Below are positions 45,348-55,827 of a stretch of 64,000 bases of DNA, in pieces (within the stretch, counting starts at the first letter, position 1; each line of letters begins with the position of its first letter). The position numbers and the translations under genes were made by a program. This stretch comes from Verrucomicrobiota bacterium (GTDB lineage Bacteria > Verrucomicrobiota > Verrucomicrobiia > Opitutales > Opitutaceae). The notes under the pieces are model-generated. The model was given only the letters and a program-made list of their open reading frames with translations, did not search any database and was not told where the DNA came from. Location: positions 1-64,000 of the forward strand of contig JAEWBF010000064.1 in the NCBI GenBank assembly GCA_023391285.1. Direction: 5' to 3'.

Positions 45348-47000
45348 TCACCAGCTTACATTCGCACTCACGTGCCCATGCCCATCGTCACGCGAACCTT
45401 CTAACTTCTTCCACCGCCACCCATACGCGAAGCGCACCGAAAGCCAGCGGTTGATGCCGACATTTGCGCCGACCCCCGCGCTGCTCAGTTCAACGTTATC
45501 GTCGTCGACGTTCAGGTGCAGCGAAGCCGCATCGAGAAAAGCAAATGCGTCGATGTGCGTCTTTGCTCCCGCCCACGTCACCGGCGGAAGGTGCAGCTCG
45601 TTGTTCACCACCACGCCTTCGTCGCCAAACGCGCTGTTCTCGCGGTATCCGCGGACCGCATACGTGCCCGCGCCGCTCAACTGTTCGCTGCCAAGCAACG
45701 CCCCGCTCGCAACCTGAAAATCCGCGACCGTGCTCCACGAGAATCCGAGCGGCAGCGCGCGTTGATGCGACAGCGTGAGTTTGCCGTAGGCGTAGTCCGC
45801 CCGCGCCCCCGGCCGCGAGCCGCCAAAGGCACGATTCCCATTGTAGCGCGTCAGTCCGCCCGGACTCGCATAGCCCGACACCGATACCGAGCTCCGTCCA
45901 CCGAACGCCGGAAGCGTCACGCCATACGTCGCGCCGATTTGCGCGACGTGCGTCACGTTGTTGGTCACCGGAATCGTCGCAAACTCGAGCGTGTTGTCGG
46001 AGTATTTGAAATCCCCGCCGAAGCTCAGGCTCTGCGTCCAGCCGTTGCGCAGCGGCGCGAGCGGAATCTCGTAACGCGCCGCCACCTGCCACGACGTGCC
46101 ACCCTGCGTGAACGGCGCCGGCATCACCGAATCGATTTCCGAATGCGCCGCCTGCAACGTCAGCACGTGTCGCCACGGCAGAAACGCCGTGTAGCTCAAC
46201 GAATGACTGCGCATGTGATCGAAGCTCGGGTCGCCCGAAAGACGATAGCTCATCAGATCGCCGCGCCCAAATGCATTCCCCCACTGCACCGCCGCCGAGA
46301 CGCGATCCTCGTCCGTGTTGCGCGTGCCCGTGTTGTCGTAGCCCCCACTGAAGGTGAACGGGAAACGTTCCTCCGCGCGCAACGTGACGCGAGTCGTGCC
46401 CGGTTGCTCCCCCGCTTCGATCACCGGCGTCACGCGGCTGAACGGATTGCGGTTCAGCCACGCGAGGTCGGCATTGAACGCTGCAGCGTCGAACGCTTCG
46501 CCGGAACGCGCACGCAGCGCGCCGGCGTAGCGTTCACGCGCAAACCACTTGTTGCCGTCGAGCCGCACGTCGCCATCGAGCGTCGCCAGTTGCACGACGA
46601 CCCGCACCGTTCCGTCCGTGATATCCTGCGGCGGCGCGAACACTCGCGCGAACGGCCGGCCAAGAAACTGCAGGTGCAGGCGCACCACGGTTTGCAGGCG
46701 CTCGAGCGAGCCGAGTGACATCGGGCTGTTGATGAACGGCGCCATCTCGTCCGCAAACTCCGCCGTTTGCAGCCATGGCACCCGACTCGTGTCGAGCCCC
46801 GTCGCACCTCGTTCGCCCGCGCTCGCGGCGACCGCATCGACGAAAAACACCAGCGACTTCAACGCGGGAAGAATCACCGCTTCGCCCGGCTGCGGGAGCA
46901 GCAACTCCGTCGGAGTTTCCGCCGTGCCAGGAAGAGCGGTTTCATCCGCCGCAAGAGACAGCGCGAGCGCGCCGAGAAGAAGAAGAGCGGCAGGTTTCAT
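45348..47000 (-). CDS. TpsB outer-membrane transporter of a two-partner secretion system
   Basis: 550 residues with a signal peptide (MKPAALLLLGALALSLA). About residues 40-190 hold the POTRA-like region with VRVVVQLATLDGDVRLDGNK. From about 210 an Omp85/FhaC-type beta-barrel follows, with YDNTGTRNTDEDRVSAAVQW near its start and the signature GAGTYAVRGYRENS late in the barrel. It exports the TpsA encoded immediately upstream; the genes overlap by ATGA at 46997-47000. Confidence 0.92.
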   Translation of the reverse strand: MKPAALLLLGALALSLAADETALPGTAETPTELLLPQPGEAVILPALKSLVFFVDAVAASAGERGATGLDTSRVPWLQTAEFADEMAPFINSPMSLGSLERLQTVVRLHLQFLGRPFARVFAPPQDITDGTVRVVVQLATLDGDVRLDGNKWFARERYAGALRARSGEAFDAAAFNADLAWLNRNPFSRVTPVIEAGEQPGTTRVTLRAEERFPFTFSGGYDNTGTRNTDEDRVSAAVQWGNAFGRGDLMSYRLSGDPSFDHMRSHSLSYTAFLPWRHVLTLQAAHSEIDSVMPAPFTQGGTSWQVAARYEIPLAPLRNGWTQSLSFGGDFKYSDNTLEFATIPVTNNVTHVAQIGATYGVTLPAFGGRSSVSVSGYASPGGLTRYNGNRAFGGSRPGARADYAYGKLTLSHQRALPLGFSWSTVADFQVASGALLGSEQLSGAGTYAVRGYRENSAFGDEGVVVNNELHLPPVTWAGAKTHIDAFAFLDAASLHLNVDDDNVELSSAGVGANVGINRWLSVRFAYGWRWKKLEGSRDDGHGHVSANVSW

Positions 47001-50000
47001 GGGCCGGATCGGAATAGGTCGGAAGTGAGGGCGAGGGTCGAAATTTTCATGTCGTTATCCATCGCGGGGCTCGTGAGCTCCGCGATCGAGGTGATCTCCT
47101 GGCCCACCGACCAGCTCGCCATGAAGGCGTTGAAAGCTTCCTCGTTCTTCATGCTTTCGCTGATCTGCGTCGCGCGCACCGCGAGCACGATCACCGCAGT
47201 CACGACCACCGCCGGGCCGCCCACCGATGCGCCGACCGTGCTAACGCTGGCCCCCTTGAGCGCCGCCGCTTTTGCGATAACCGGGAAAATCGCCTTCAAT
47301 ACGACCTTCGTGGTCAACGCGGCTATCGCTGCAGCGCCCGACCCCGCCGCCGCGCCGGCTGAAACACCGATTTGCATGCCGAGCGCTTCCTGCGCCGAGC
47401 TCTCCACGATCTCCTTGAAATCTCCGGGCCCAAGGAACAGCGCGGTCATCCCCGCGGAGCTCGTCGAGCGTTCCTCCGCAGCCTTCATCATCGCATCGTA
47501 TTTCCGCTGCACGGCCTGGAGCGTCGCCGTGCGACGCTGCTCCGTGAGATCCGCGAGGCGCCCCAACACCTGTCGGTCGAGTGGCGTCATGTCTTCCACC
47601 GCTTTGGCCCGAGTTTGGTTCACCAGCGTGGGCAGCATGAAACTAAACGCGGCGAGCGCGGCGGTGTCGCCGGCGGCCACACGGGTGCGCAACGCCTCGT
47701 CGGAGAGATTGCCGCTCATCCAGTCCGCCAGCAACTCACGGGCAGCCGGATCCATTTCTTCGTAAGCGCTGTCCGCGACACCCTTCTCCGCCAGAAACTC
47801 CGCATACGAACCAGCGAGCGCTGATTTCACCTTGTCCGAGCTCTGCGCAAAACTGCCGAAATACGCCGCGAATTCCGCCTGCGTCAGCGGCTTGGTGCTG
47901 TAATCGACGTATGGATTCGCAGCGAGCGTGAGCGTGCCGCCTTTGTCCACCTCGATCGTCTCGTTGCTGGGAGTGAAATCACGGAAGATCGTGTTGTCCT
48001 CGTTGTCCTCGTCGGTGAGCGAGGGATCGATCTGCTTCGTGATGTCGACATTATCGTCCAACGCGATCGAAACCGCGCCGGGCCGCAGGTCGAAGGCGAA
48101 GTAACGGTCGAGCTCTTCGCGCGTCACGCCAGCACCGGGCACGATTTCCGGGACCACAACCCGACCAGAGGAAGTGGCCTGGATGTTGCCGATCACTGTA
48201 AACGCCGGCGCGCCCGCGGGCACGTCGGGCGTCGGCAGCGCCACTTCACTCGGAACCGGAGAACCAAAAGAAAACGACCGATTCGGCGCGGTGATCGTCA
48301 ACGGCCGCGGCGTGATCGTGAGAGAGCCGTCGGCAAGAACGATGTCGTAATTTTTCCGCAGCGCCGCCGACACCAAGACATTCGTCTCAGACACCGAAAT
48401 CGCGTGCACGCCGGGGGCGTTGACTTGTTCGTCGTCGAAGAACAGCTGCCAGTTACCACGAGCCAGCGCTTCATCCGCAGCGAGGAACCCCGCATACGTC
48501 ACCGAAAACGGATTGCCGCTCGCGAAACGATCGCCGAACGCGCGGCTCGCCGAGTTCACGGCAATCGAAGCGCTCGCACGAGTAATGGTGAGCCGGCCAA
48601 TCTCCACCATCACCGAGTAGTTCTGCGCACGACCGGCGCCAAAAATTGAATAAAATCCGGTGTCAGACGTAGTCGTAGCCGGCGTCGTGAACGTCAGCTC
48701 CACCGCGTCGAGCGTATCACCGTTCTTGAGTCCCTGCGCCCCGCTGGCGTGAAACCTCGGATTGGCCGCACCGTAAACGCGGCTCGCATCGGCGATCGTC
48801 ACGGTCAATGGAGCCGGTGTGATCGTGAGCGTGCCGTTGATCGCGGTCGTGATGTAGTTCCGCGTGGTGGTCTGCGCCGAGGGGCGAATCGCATAGGTGC
48901 CCACACCGCTGGATTGATCGGCAACGGTCGTGAAGCCGTGATTGACGATGATATCGAGCGCGCTGTCGCCCTCGAGGAAGCCGGTGATGTCGCCGAAGAA
49001 GAACGGATTCCTATCGCCGTAAACCTTCGTGCGGTCTGAGGCCGTCAACGTCAGTAAACGCGGCGAGATGACAATCTGGCCGTTCGTCGCCGAATCGATC
49101 ACGTAGTTTGTGTTCTTCAACACCGGAGTCAGCGCATAGGTGCCGACATCGGTGCGTGCTTCGGTCGGATTCAGGACGCCAATGACCGCGTCGGCCGTGT
49201 GCCCGAATGCGAGTCCGCTCACCATCAAATCGTAGCTCGTCGGGTTCGCGTCGCCATAGATCCGTCCACTCGAGCCGATCGCGACCGTGAGCGGCGCAGG
49301 ATCGATGCGGAACTCCGCCGCGGGCGCGACGAAGGAATAGTTGGGATTGTCGCTGGTGACCGAATACGTGTAACGGCCCGCATCGGCCGTCGCCGCGGGC
49401 ACTCCGGAAAACTGCAGCCCGAGGTTCGTAACGGTATCGTCGTTCTTCAATCCGCCGACCGCCGGAAGCTGCAACGAAGGGTTCGCGCGACCGTAGAGCC
49501 GCGAAACATCCAGCAACGCGTCGAACGTCAGCGGCGCCGGCGCGATCGTGAGCGTCCCGAACTCCCGCGTGATCGTGTAGTTCTGGTTCGCCACCGTCCC
49601 AAAGATGATGCCCCACTCGCCGACGCCCGACGTCTGCGTCGCTTGCGTCGTAAGGCCGATGTCGCCGAACAGCGCCGGCGTGTCGAACGAGGCCAGACCC
49701 TCATACAAAGCGGTGAACGTCGGATTCGCATCGCCATAAACGCGCCTCGCGTCGTCGGCGCGGATCGTCAGCGGCCGAGGCGTGATCGTGAGCGTGCCGG
49801 ACACTTGCGTCGCAACGGAGTAGTTCGACGACGAAACAAACGGAAACCCAAGGATGCCGTAATCGCCGATGCCCGCATTGGCGGAGGCGAGCGAAGCGAG
49901 ATTGTTCACCGTGACGAGACTCTCGCTGTCGTTGTTTTTAAGACCGGAGATGGTGTAAGTGAAAACCGGATCGGGATCACCGTAGCGGCGGGTCGCCGGA

Positions 50001-53000
50001 TCAATGCTCACCGTGAGCGGAGCGGGCATGACCGTAAGCGTTCCAGGAGAGTAGCTGATGCTGTAATTGTCCGCTGTGGCTCCCGACGCTTCGATCGCAT
50101 AGTTGCCGACATTCGATGTCTTCCCGGCCGGCGAAGAGACCGTGAGGCCAGAGACGACCGAGGATGTTTCGCCGTTTACGAGGCCGTTGAAGTTGATCGT
50201 GAAGTCATTCTCGTCCCCATAAGGGCGCACCTGGTTCGGAATGGAAATGGTCAGCGGCGCGCGCTCGATCGTCAGTGTGCCTGGCGCATAACTGATCTCG
50301 TAGCCGTCGGCCGAAGCCCCAAAGGGCGTAATCGTGTAGCTGCCGATGCCCGACGATTGCGTGGCCGTAGTGGAATATTGGAGACCCGTTACGACCGACT
50401 CCGTGTCGCCGCCGACGAAGCCGCTGTAGCTGGCCGTGAACGTCGGATTCGCTGCGCCGTAGTTGCGCGACGCATTGTTGGCGGAAATCAGCAGCGACGC
50501 CGTCTCGGTCAACGTGAGCGTGCCAGGGACAAAGGTGATCTCATAGTTCGACGAGGTGAGTCCCGCAGGAGTGATCGCGTAAGTCCCAGCGGGGGACGCG
50601 TCCGTCGCCGGCGTCGCGAACGTCAGCGTGCCACCGAGCACGGATTCGTCTTGGTCGAGCACGAAGCCCGAAAATGTCGCGTCGAAATCCGGATTCGCGA
50701 GGTTGACGCGGCGCGTCTTGTCGTTGGCCGTGACCGTCAACGGCGCGCGCTCGACCGTGAGCGTGCCGTTCTCGAATGCGAAGTCGTAGTTCGAGGACGT
50801 CAGCGTTCCCAAGCCGATGCTGATCGCATAGACCCCGACGCCCGAACTCTGCGTCGCGCTCGATGAAAGCGTCGGCGTGCCGGTGACATCGTCGATCACA
50901 CTCTCGATCAAACCGGTTCGCGTAAACGTAAAGGCGGGGTTTCCTGCGCCGTAGCTGCGGGAAAGGTCGTCGGCCTTGTAGGTCAGGATCGGCGCGCCGG
51001 ATAGCGCGGTGAAGAGGAACCGGGATTCCCCATCATCGAACCATTCCGAGTCGTCGTAAGAATGGTTGAAGGTGTCCGTGACCGTGCCAACGAGACCGCC
51101 CTTCTTGGTCGCACTCGTCGTGTTGCTATAAACGATAAACCGCGTCGCTCCTCCGAAAACGTCGGCACCCGCCTCGTTCACAAACGCACCGCCCGTGGAC
51201 GCGAATACCACCGTGCCTTTGTGGTCAGGTTCGTCTTCCCATTCATCAAATGTCAGCGAACTGCCCGATGTAAGCGTCAAAGTTCCCGGAGTGACAAACC
51301 GGAGAGAACTGCCGCCCGAGCGCGTCTCATCCAGCGTCACATCGAGATCGCCATTGTGATTCATGACGTAGGCGTAGAGCGAATGATTCCCCGTCGCGTG
51401 AAAGGCGCGAATCGTGTTGTTGCTGCCGTTGGTTGCGACGCCCGCATCTCCCGCGGAAAGATCCACCTTCAGCGTGTTTGCCTTGATGTTGCCATCGGCA
51501 AAGAAGATGCCCGTCGAGGGCGTGTCTCTTTCTGGAGTGTATATCTCTGCCGGATACTCCGCGAACTCGTTGGCTCCATACACCAACGTGCCGACCGTGA
51601 TGGTCGCATCTTCCGCGAGCGAAGCCTCGCCCATGATGGGAGGAAACCCCAGTTCGCCTAGTCCCCAGGCCGGTGTCCCGGTGTAGAGTTCGAGCGTGCT
51701 TTCTGCGCCGCCGGTGATGTCGGCGTTGATATGAATACTGTTCCCCGACCTGACCGTCAGCGTATTGTTGTTACTCCACGCAACGGGCACATTGAAGCTG
51801 ACGTCCCCGAAAGCCGTGGAGGTGTCGAGGATGACATTCGAGACCGCAAGTTGGTCCTGCAGGGTTGTGACGTTGAGGATCGACGGCGGTGGAACCTCGA
51901 AGTCATACATGTCGTCCACTTCCCACGACACACTGAAGCTGAACGGGTCTGAACCGCTCGTGATCGCGCCGCTGTCCGCATCGTTCGAAACGATCAACGC
52001 GTCAGGATCGAGGAGCACCGTGCCATTCCGGCCGAGCTGAATGGTGGACGCAGGATTGAAATCGAGCCACCGTTTTCCCGAAACCTCGGCAAAACCGCCA
52101 CCCGCGCCCGTCGCTTTGAGCGAACCGAGAAAACGCGTGGCTCCGTCCGCCCACACGATCACCCGACCAGCCGCGGCGGCATCGTTCGCCGCGCTCGCAT
52201 CGAGTTTCGCGGTTGGCGTCACGACGGTGCGCGCGGCGTTCGCGACGTCGGCATTCTGTCCACGAAAGTCGCCGCCGACCAGAATCTCACCACCGGAACC
52301 GTCCTTGTTTTGCGCGGAAACTTCACCGCTCACCCCGACTGTGCCGCCTGCGGCCGTGAGCAGGATACGACCGTTGCGCACTTCCGAACCGGTTGCCCGC
52401 ACAACACCACGTTGATTCACCGCCAGCTCGTAAATGCTGCCGCCCGCCGCTTCGAGCTGGGCCTGAGCCGCGGCAATCACGCCGGAGTTATCTACGCCCA
52501 TTTTCTCCGCCGTGCTCGCAAGATTGGTTTTGATGACAAAGCCGCTCGCATTCGGCGTTGCGAGCATCACCTCCGTGCCCGCACCAAGGCCGACCGTTCC
52601 TTTGTCCGCCGCGATCTCGCCGGCGTTTTTCACGCTGTGCGCGAACAGCATCACATTTCCCTCGCGCGCCGTGATTTTTCCAAGGTTCACGACGCCGGCA
52701 TCGCTGTTGCCTTTGAACGTCATCCCGCCGCCCGCCAGGAACTCCGCGTCGGTCATGTCGAGCGTCGACCCCAGAAATCCCGCCGTGTCGATCACCGCAC
52801 CCTCGCCGATGACGACGCCGCGTGGGTTGATCAGGAAAAGATTCCCGTCCGCTTTCAGCGAACCGAGTAGCTGTGACGCATCGCCGCCGACCACGCGCGC
52901 GAGCATGGCCGCCTCCACCCCACCCTGCTCGATGCGCACGCTGTTGCCGACCCCAATGTTGAACGACTGCCAGTTCACGATCGCATTGCGCGACGCCTGC

Positions 53001-53227
53001 TGGATGTTCATCGCGCCGCCGGCTTGCGTGATGGTTACGTTTCCGTGCACCACCTGCGCTCCTGTCGGCAAGTTCGCCAAGCTGAACGGAACAAACGACG
53101 CATTCAACAACGCGACAGCGGCGATGCCGCTCACCGCGGACCGAAACGGGGACGAGTGAAGCATGGAAGGGCCAGTCGATGGCCGTGTTTTGATCCAGAT
53201 CAACCGCTCATAAGCGAGCGGCGTCAT
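46997..53227 (-). CDS. TpsA exoprotein: filamentous-haemagglutinin-type adhesin with about eleven MBG repeats
   Basis: 2076 residues. The start at 53227 is preferred because it lies 5 bases after the response-regulator stop (translational coupling), and its first 22 residues (ERLIWIKTRP) resemble an extended signal peptide; ATG 53164 is the alternative. The TPS domain (about 50-200) has QVVHGNVTITQAG and FLINPRGVVIGEGA. Residues about 746-1690 hold roughly eleven MBG units of 75-85 residues, each opening with SRVYGDANPTF-like text and closing with GTLTITPAPL. The last 370 residues are unlike the rest: an acidic/helical part, then about 60 hydrophobic Ala/Gly/Val residues (about 1956-2019). 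That tail could be a membrane-acting tip; its function is unknown. Confidence 0.92.
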   Translation of the reverse strand: MTPLAYERLIWIKTRPSTGPSMLHSSPFRSAVSGIAAVALLNASFVPFSLANLPTGAQVVHGNVTITQAGGAMNIQQASRNAIVNWQSFNIGVGNSVRIEQGGVEAAMLARVVGGDASQLLGSLKADGNLFLINPRGVVIGEGAVIDTAGFLGSTLDMTDAEFLAGGGMTFKGNSDAGVVNLGKITAREGNVMLFAHSVKNAGEIAADKGTVGLGAGTEVMLATPNASGFVIKTNLASTAEKMGVDNSGVIAAAQAQLEAAGGSIYELAVNQRGVVRATGSEVRNGRILLTAAGGTVGVSGEVSAQNKDGSGGEILVGGDFRGQNADVANAARTVVTPTAKLDASAANDAAAAGRVIVWADGATRFLGSLKATGAGGGFAEVSGKRWLDFNPASTIQLGRNGTVLLDPDALIVSNDADSGAITSGSDPFSFSVSWEVDDMYDFEVPPPSILNVTTLQDQLAVSNVILDTSTAFGDVSFNVPVAWSNNNTLTVRSGNSIHINADITGGAESTLELYTGTPAWGLGELGFPPIMGEASLAEDATITVGTLVYGANEFAEYPAEIYTPERDTPSTGIFFADGNIKANTLKVDLSAGDAGVATNGSNNTIRAFHATGNHSLYAYVMNHNGDLDVTLDETRSGGSSLRFVTPGTLTLTSGSSLTFDEWEDEPDHKGTVVFASTGGAFVNEAGADVFGGATRFIVYSNTTSATKKGGLVGTVTDTFNHSYDDSEWFDDGESRFLFTALSGAPILTYKADDLSRSYGAGNPAFTFTRTGLIESVIDDVTGTPTLSSSATQSSGVGVYAISIGLGTLTSSNYDFAFENGTLTVERAPLTVTANDKTRRVNLANPDFDATFSGFVLDQDESVLGGTLTFATPATDASPAGTYAITPAGLTSSNYEITFVPGTLTLTETASLLISANNASRNYGAANPTFTASYSGFVGGDTESVVTGLQYSTTATQSSGIGSYTITPFGASADGYEISYAPGTLTIERAPLTISIPNQVRPYGDENDFTINFNGLVNGETSSVVSGLTVSSPAGKTSNVGNYAIEASGATADNYSISYSPGTLTVMPAPLTVSIDPATRRYGDPDPVFTYTISGLKNNDSESLVTVNNLASLASANAGIGDYGILGFPFVSSSNYSVATQVSGTLTITPRPLTIRADDARRVYGDANPTFTALYEGLASFDTPALFGDIGLTTQATQTSGVGEWGIIFGTVANQNYTITREFGTLTIAPAPLTFDALLDVSRLYGRANPSLQLPAVGGLKNDDTVTNLGLQFSGVPAATADAGRYTYSVTSDNPNYSFVAPAAEFRIDPAPLTVAIGSSGRIYGDANPTSYDLMVSGLAFGHTADAVIGVLNPTEARTDVGTYALTPVLKNTNYVIDSATNGQIVISPRLLTLTASDRTKVYGDRNPFFFGDITGFLEGDSALDIIVNHGFTTVADQSSGVGTYAIRPSAQTTTRNYITTAINGTLTITPAPLTVTIADASRVYGAANPRFHASGAQGLKNGDTLDAVELTFTTPATTTSDTGFYSIFGAGRAQNYSVMVEIGRLTITRASASIAVNSASRAFGDRFASGNPFSVTYAGFLAADEALARGNWQLFFDDEQVNAPGVHAISVSETNVLVSAALRKNYDIVLADGSLTITPRPLTITAPNRSFSFGSPVPSEVALPTPDVPAGAPAFTVIGNIQATSSGRVVVPEIVPGAGVTREELDRYFAFDLRPGAVSIALDDNVDITKQIDPSLTDEDNEDNTIFRDFTPSNETIEVDKGGTLTLAANPYVDYSTKPLTQAEFAAYFGSFAQSSDKVKSALAGSYAEFLAEKGVADSAYEEMDPAARELLADWMSGNLSDEALRTRVAAGDTAALAAFSFMLPTLVNQTRAKAVEDMTPLDRQVLGRLADLTEQRRTATLQAVQRKYDAMMKAAEERSTSSAGMTALFLGPGDFKEIVESSAQEALGMQIGVSAGAAAGSGAAAIAALTTKVVLKAIFPVIAKAAALKGASVSTVGASVGGPAVVVTAVIVLAVRATQISESMKNEEAFNAFMASWSVGQEITSIAELTSPAMDNDMKISTLALTSDLFRSGP

Positions 53228-53232
53228 TTTTC

Positions 53233-53973
53233 TTACGAATGGTTCTTACGACGGCCCAGCGTCGCCAGTCGCATCTTCAATGCCGGCAACTCCCGTCGAC
53301 TCGCCTCCACCTTCACCATTCCTCCGCGAAGCTCCACTTCGCCGTCCGCCGTGACGCGCTCAACGCAGTCGAGATTGATCACCGCGTTGCGATGAATGCG
53401 CACAAAGGCATCCGCGCTCAATAGCTCCTCCCACCCCTTCAACGTCCGCAAGACCAACGTTCGCGTTCTGTCCATCAGGTGCACGCGCGTATACGCTCCA
53501 CACGCCTCGATCGCTACGATCTCGTTCGCCCGCACAAATCGCTGCTCGCCGTCCGCACGCAACAACACCCTATCCGTCCCCGCGAGTCGCTCCTTCGCGC
53601 CATTACTTTCCCCCGGCGACTCCATCGCCATCACCCGCCGCACCGCCTCGGCGAGCGCCGCCGGATCCACGGGCTTCAATAAATAATCCAGCGCATTCAC
53701 GCGAAACGCCCGCACCGCCGCGCGATCGTCCGCCGTCACGAAAATCACCCGCGTCGTCTCCGGCACGTGCGGGATCAAATCGAAGCCGTTTTCGCCCAGC
53801 AGGTGAATGTCCAGAAACACCACTTTGGGCTGCAGCGTCCGCAACGCGAATTCCGCCTGCGCCAGCTTTCCCACCTGCGCCACCACGTCGATTTCCGGAT
53901 GCGCCCGCAGCAAAAATGCCAGCTCACGCCGCGCCGGCGCCTCGTCATCCACAATCAAAGCCGCGACCGCCAT
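53233..53973 (-). CDS. LytR/AlgR-family response regulator
   Basis: 246 residues. An N-terminal receiver (LIVDDEAPARRELAFLL, phospho-acceptor in VVFLDIHLLGENG, lysine in YLLKPVD) is followed by a C-terminal LytTR DNA-binding domain (EIVAIEACGAYTRVHL, FVRIHRNAVINL). It is one base from the sensor gene and 5 bases from tpsA, so it is probably the direct regulator of this secretion operon. Its promoter targets were not identified. Confidence 0.95.
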   Translation of the reverse strand: MAVAALIVDDEAPARRELAFLLRAHPEIDVVAQVGKLAQAEFALRTLQPKVVFLDIHLLGENGFDLIPHVPETTRVIFVTADDRAAVRAFRVNALDYLLKPVDPAALAEAVRRVMAMESPGESNGAKERLAGTDRVLLRADGEQRFVRANEIVAIEACGAYTRVHLMDRTRTLVLRTLKGWEELLSADAFVRIHRNAVINLDCVERVTADGEVELRGGMVKVEASRRELPALKMRLATLGRRKNHS

Positions 53974-53974
53974 A

Positions 53975-55804
53975 TCACACGCCCGACGCCACCTCTCGCA
54001 GCCGCTCCCGCGGTTCGATCTTTCCCTGGCGCACCCGCTCGCATCCGATCCGCACCGTCACCACCACCCAGCCATTTTCCGCAACAATATCCAGCCCCGC
54101 CCGGTCGCCATACAACGCCGCGAGGCGCGCCCGCACGTTCTCCAGTCCCACGCCCGTCGATCCTTCCCGCCGCGAATGCGTCTCGGCCACCCACCGGCCC
54201 AGGTTTGCCACCGACAACACCAGCGCATCGTCCACGACCCGCGCCGACAGCTTGATCCGCAAATCTCCCGGCGTCGTCTGCTGACCATATTTCACCGCGT
54301 TCTCCACGAGCGGCTGCATGAGCATCGGAGGCACCAACAAATCTTCCGCCTTCGGATCCAACTCGCTCTCGAGCGTCAGCATGTCCTCCCAGCGCGCCTG
54401 CTCCAACGCGAGAAAGTCGTGCAACGCCGCCCATTCTTCGCGCAACGCCACCAGCGGCGCATCGCCCGGCACCAGCGTTCGTCGACAGAACGCCGCCAAT
54501 CGCGAGACGAGGTCGCGCGCTCTCGCCGGATCCGTCAACGCGAGCGACCGGATCGAATTCAGCGTATTGAACAGGAGGTGCGGGTTGAGCTGATAGCGCA
54601 GCATCGCGAGCTGCGCCTTCTCTGCCCGCAGCATCGCCGCACTCGCCGCCTGCCGCTTGCAACGATACGCCACAAACGCCAGCACCGACGTCACCGCCGC
54701 GCCGACGCCGATCGTGAGGAAGAAATTCCGCATCCACTCCGCCCGCGAGCGTCCGGCCGCCTCGAGTTCGCGCTGCTTCGTCAACGCCGCAATCTGCTGC
54801 TCCCGCTGCGCCACTTCAAACCGCGCCGTGAGCATCGCCGCTTTTTGCGCGCGCACCTCGTCCAGCTCCCGCTGCGACGCGTCGTGAAATTTCCGATAGA
54901 ACTCATACGCCGCCTGCCATTCGCCGCGCTCCGCCGCCGCCTTTGCCGCCTCGCGATACACCGCCGTCAATATGCGCGCCGACCCTACCCGCTCCGCCAG
55001 CGGCACCGCCCGCGCCAACAACTCGTCCGCCTCGCTCACATCCCCCGCTTTCCGCACCACCGCGCTCAATTCTACCAGCGAGTTCGCGAGATAATACGGA
55101 TCACCCATCCGCTCCCGCAGCTCCACCGCCTCGCGCAGGTTGTGCATCGCTTCCTCCGGCTCGCCGAGCTGCAGACGGGCCATCGCCAATCCGTGCAACA
55201 TCTCGCTGATCTCCCTCAGCCCGCCGTGCGCTCGCGCCAGCTCGAGGGCCTCCGCATAATCCGCTTTCGCCCTCGTGTGATTGCCGCGCTGATACGACGA
55301 AAAGGCCAGCCCCCCGAGCGGCGAGTAGGAGTCGTGCGCCCCGGTGCGCCGCTTCCGCGCGAGCGACTTTTCGTGCCAAAACTCGGAGTCCGCCCACTCG
55401 CGCAACCGGCCGTGAATGTTCCCCAACATGAACTCCACCGTCGCCAGCGGCCCTTCATCCGCCAGCCCCGCCGCTCGCGGCAGCGCGTCGTGCAAGGCCG
55501 CCAGCGCCGCCGGATAATCCGTCAGCTGTCCGTGTGCCCGCGCCTCATCCACCAGCGAAAAAACCGCCGCCCGTTCATCGCCGCGCGCCTTCGCCGCCGC
55601 CGTATGCTCCTGCGCGAGTTTCAACGCCTCCGCAAACCGCCCCGCCCGCAACGCCGTGGCCGACGCGCCCAATGCCGGCGTCTGCGCCGCCGCGCTCGTC
55701 GCAAACAGCAAGAGGATAAGGAAAAGCCGGCTGGAAAGCACGCGCCGATCCAAAAGCCTCTCCGCCGCGAGACCACGCCAAATCGACGAAAGGTCTAAAA
55801 TCAC
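53975..55804 (-). CDS. LytS/YpdA-type sensor histidine kinase with TPR sensor region
   Basis: 609 residues from a GTG start, with an N-terminal signal-like segment (about 25-41). Then come about six TPR-type helical repeats (about 45-330) in the periplasm, a coiled stretch, and a membrane helix near 358-380. The kinase is of the His_kinase class, with the phospho-histidine at residue 409 in YQLNPHLLFNTLNSIR, and an ATPase domain with LVENAVKYG and STGVGLENVRARL. TPR sensors usually read peptides or protein partners, so the signal may be a protein (inference). Confidence 0.93.
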   Translation of the reverse strand: MILDLSSIWRGLAAERLLDRRVLSSRLFLILLLFATSAAAQTPALGASATALRAGRFAEALKLAQEHTAAAKARGDERAAVFSLVDEARAHGQLTDYPAALAALHDALPRAAGLADEGPLATVEFMLGNIHGRLREWADSEFWHEKSLARKRRTGAHDSYSPLGGLAFSSYQRGNHTRAKADYAEALELARAHGGLREISEMLHGLAMARLQLGEPEEAMHNLREAVELRERMGDPYYLANSLVELSAVVRKAGDVSEADELLARAVPLAERVGSARILTAVYREAAKAAAERGEWQAAYEFYRKFHDASQRELDEVRAQKAAMLTARFEVAQREQQIAALTKQRELEAAGRSRAEWMRNFFLTIGVGAAVTSVLAFVAYRCKRQAASAAMLRAEKAQLAMLRYQLNPHLLFNTLNSIRSLALTDPARARDLVSRLAAFCRRTLVPGDAPLVALREEWAALHDFLALEQARWEDMLTLESELDPKAEDLLVPPMLMQPLVENAVKYGQQTTPGDLRIKLSARVVDDALVLSVANLGRWVAETHSRREGSTGVGLENVRARLAALYGDRAGLDIVAENGWVVVTVRIGCERVRQGKIEPRERLREVASGV

Positions 55805-55827
55805 GAATAGGCGGCGCCTCCCAGCCG

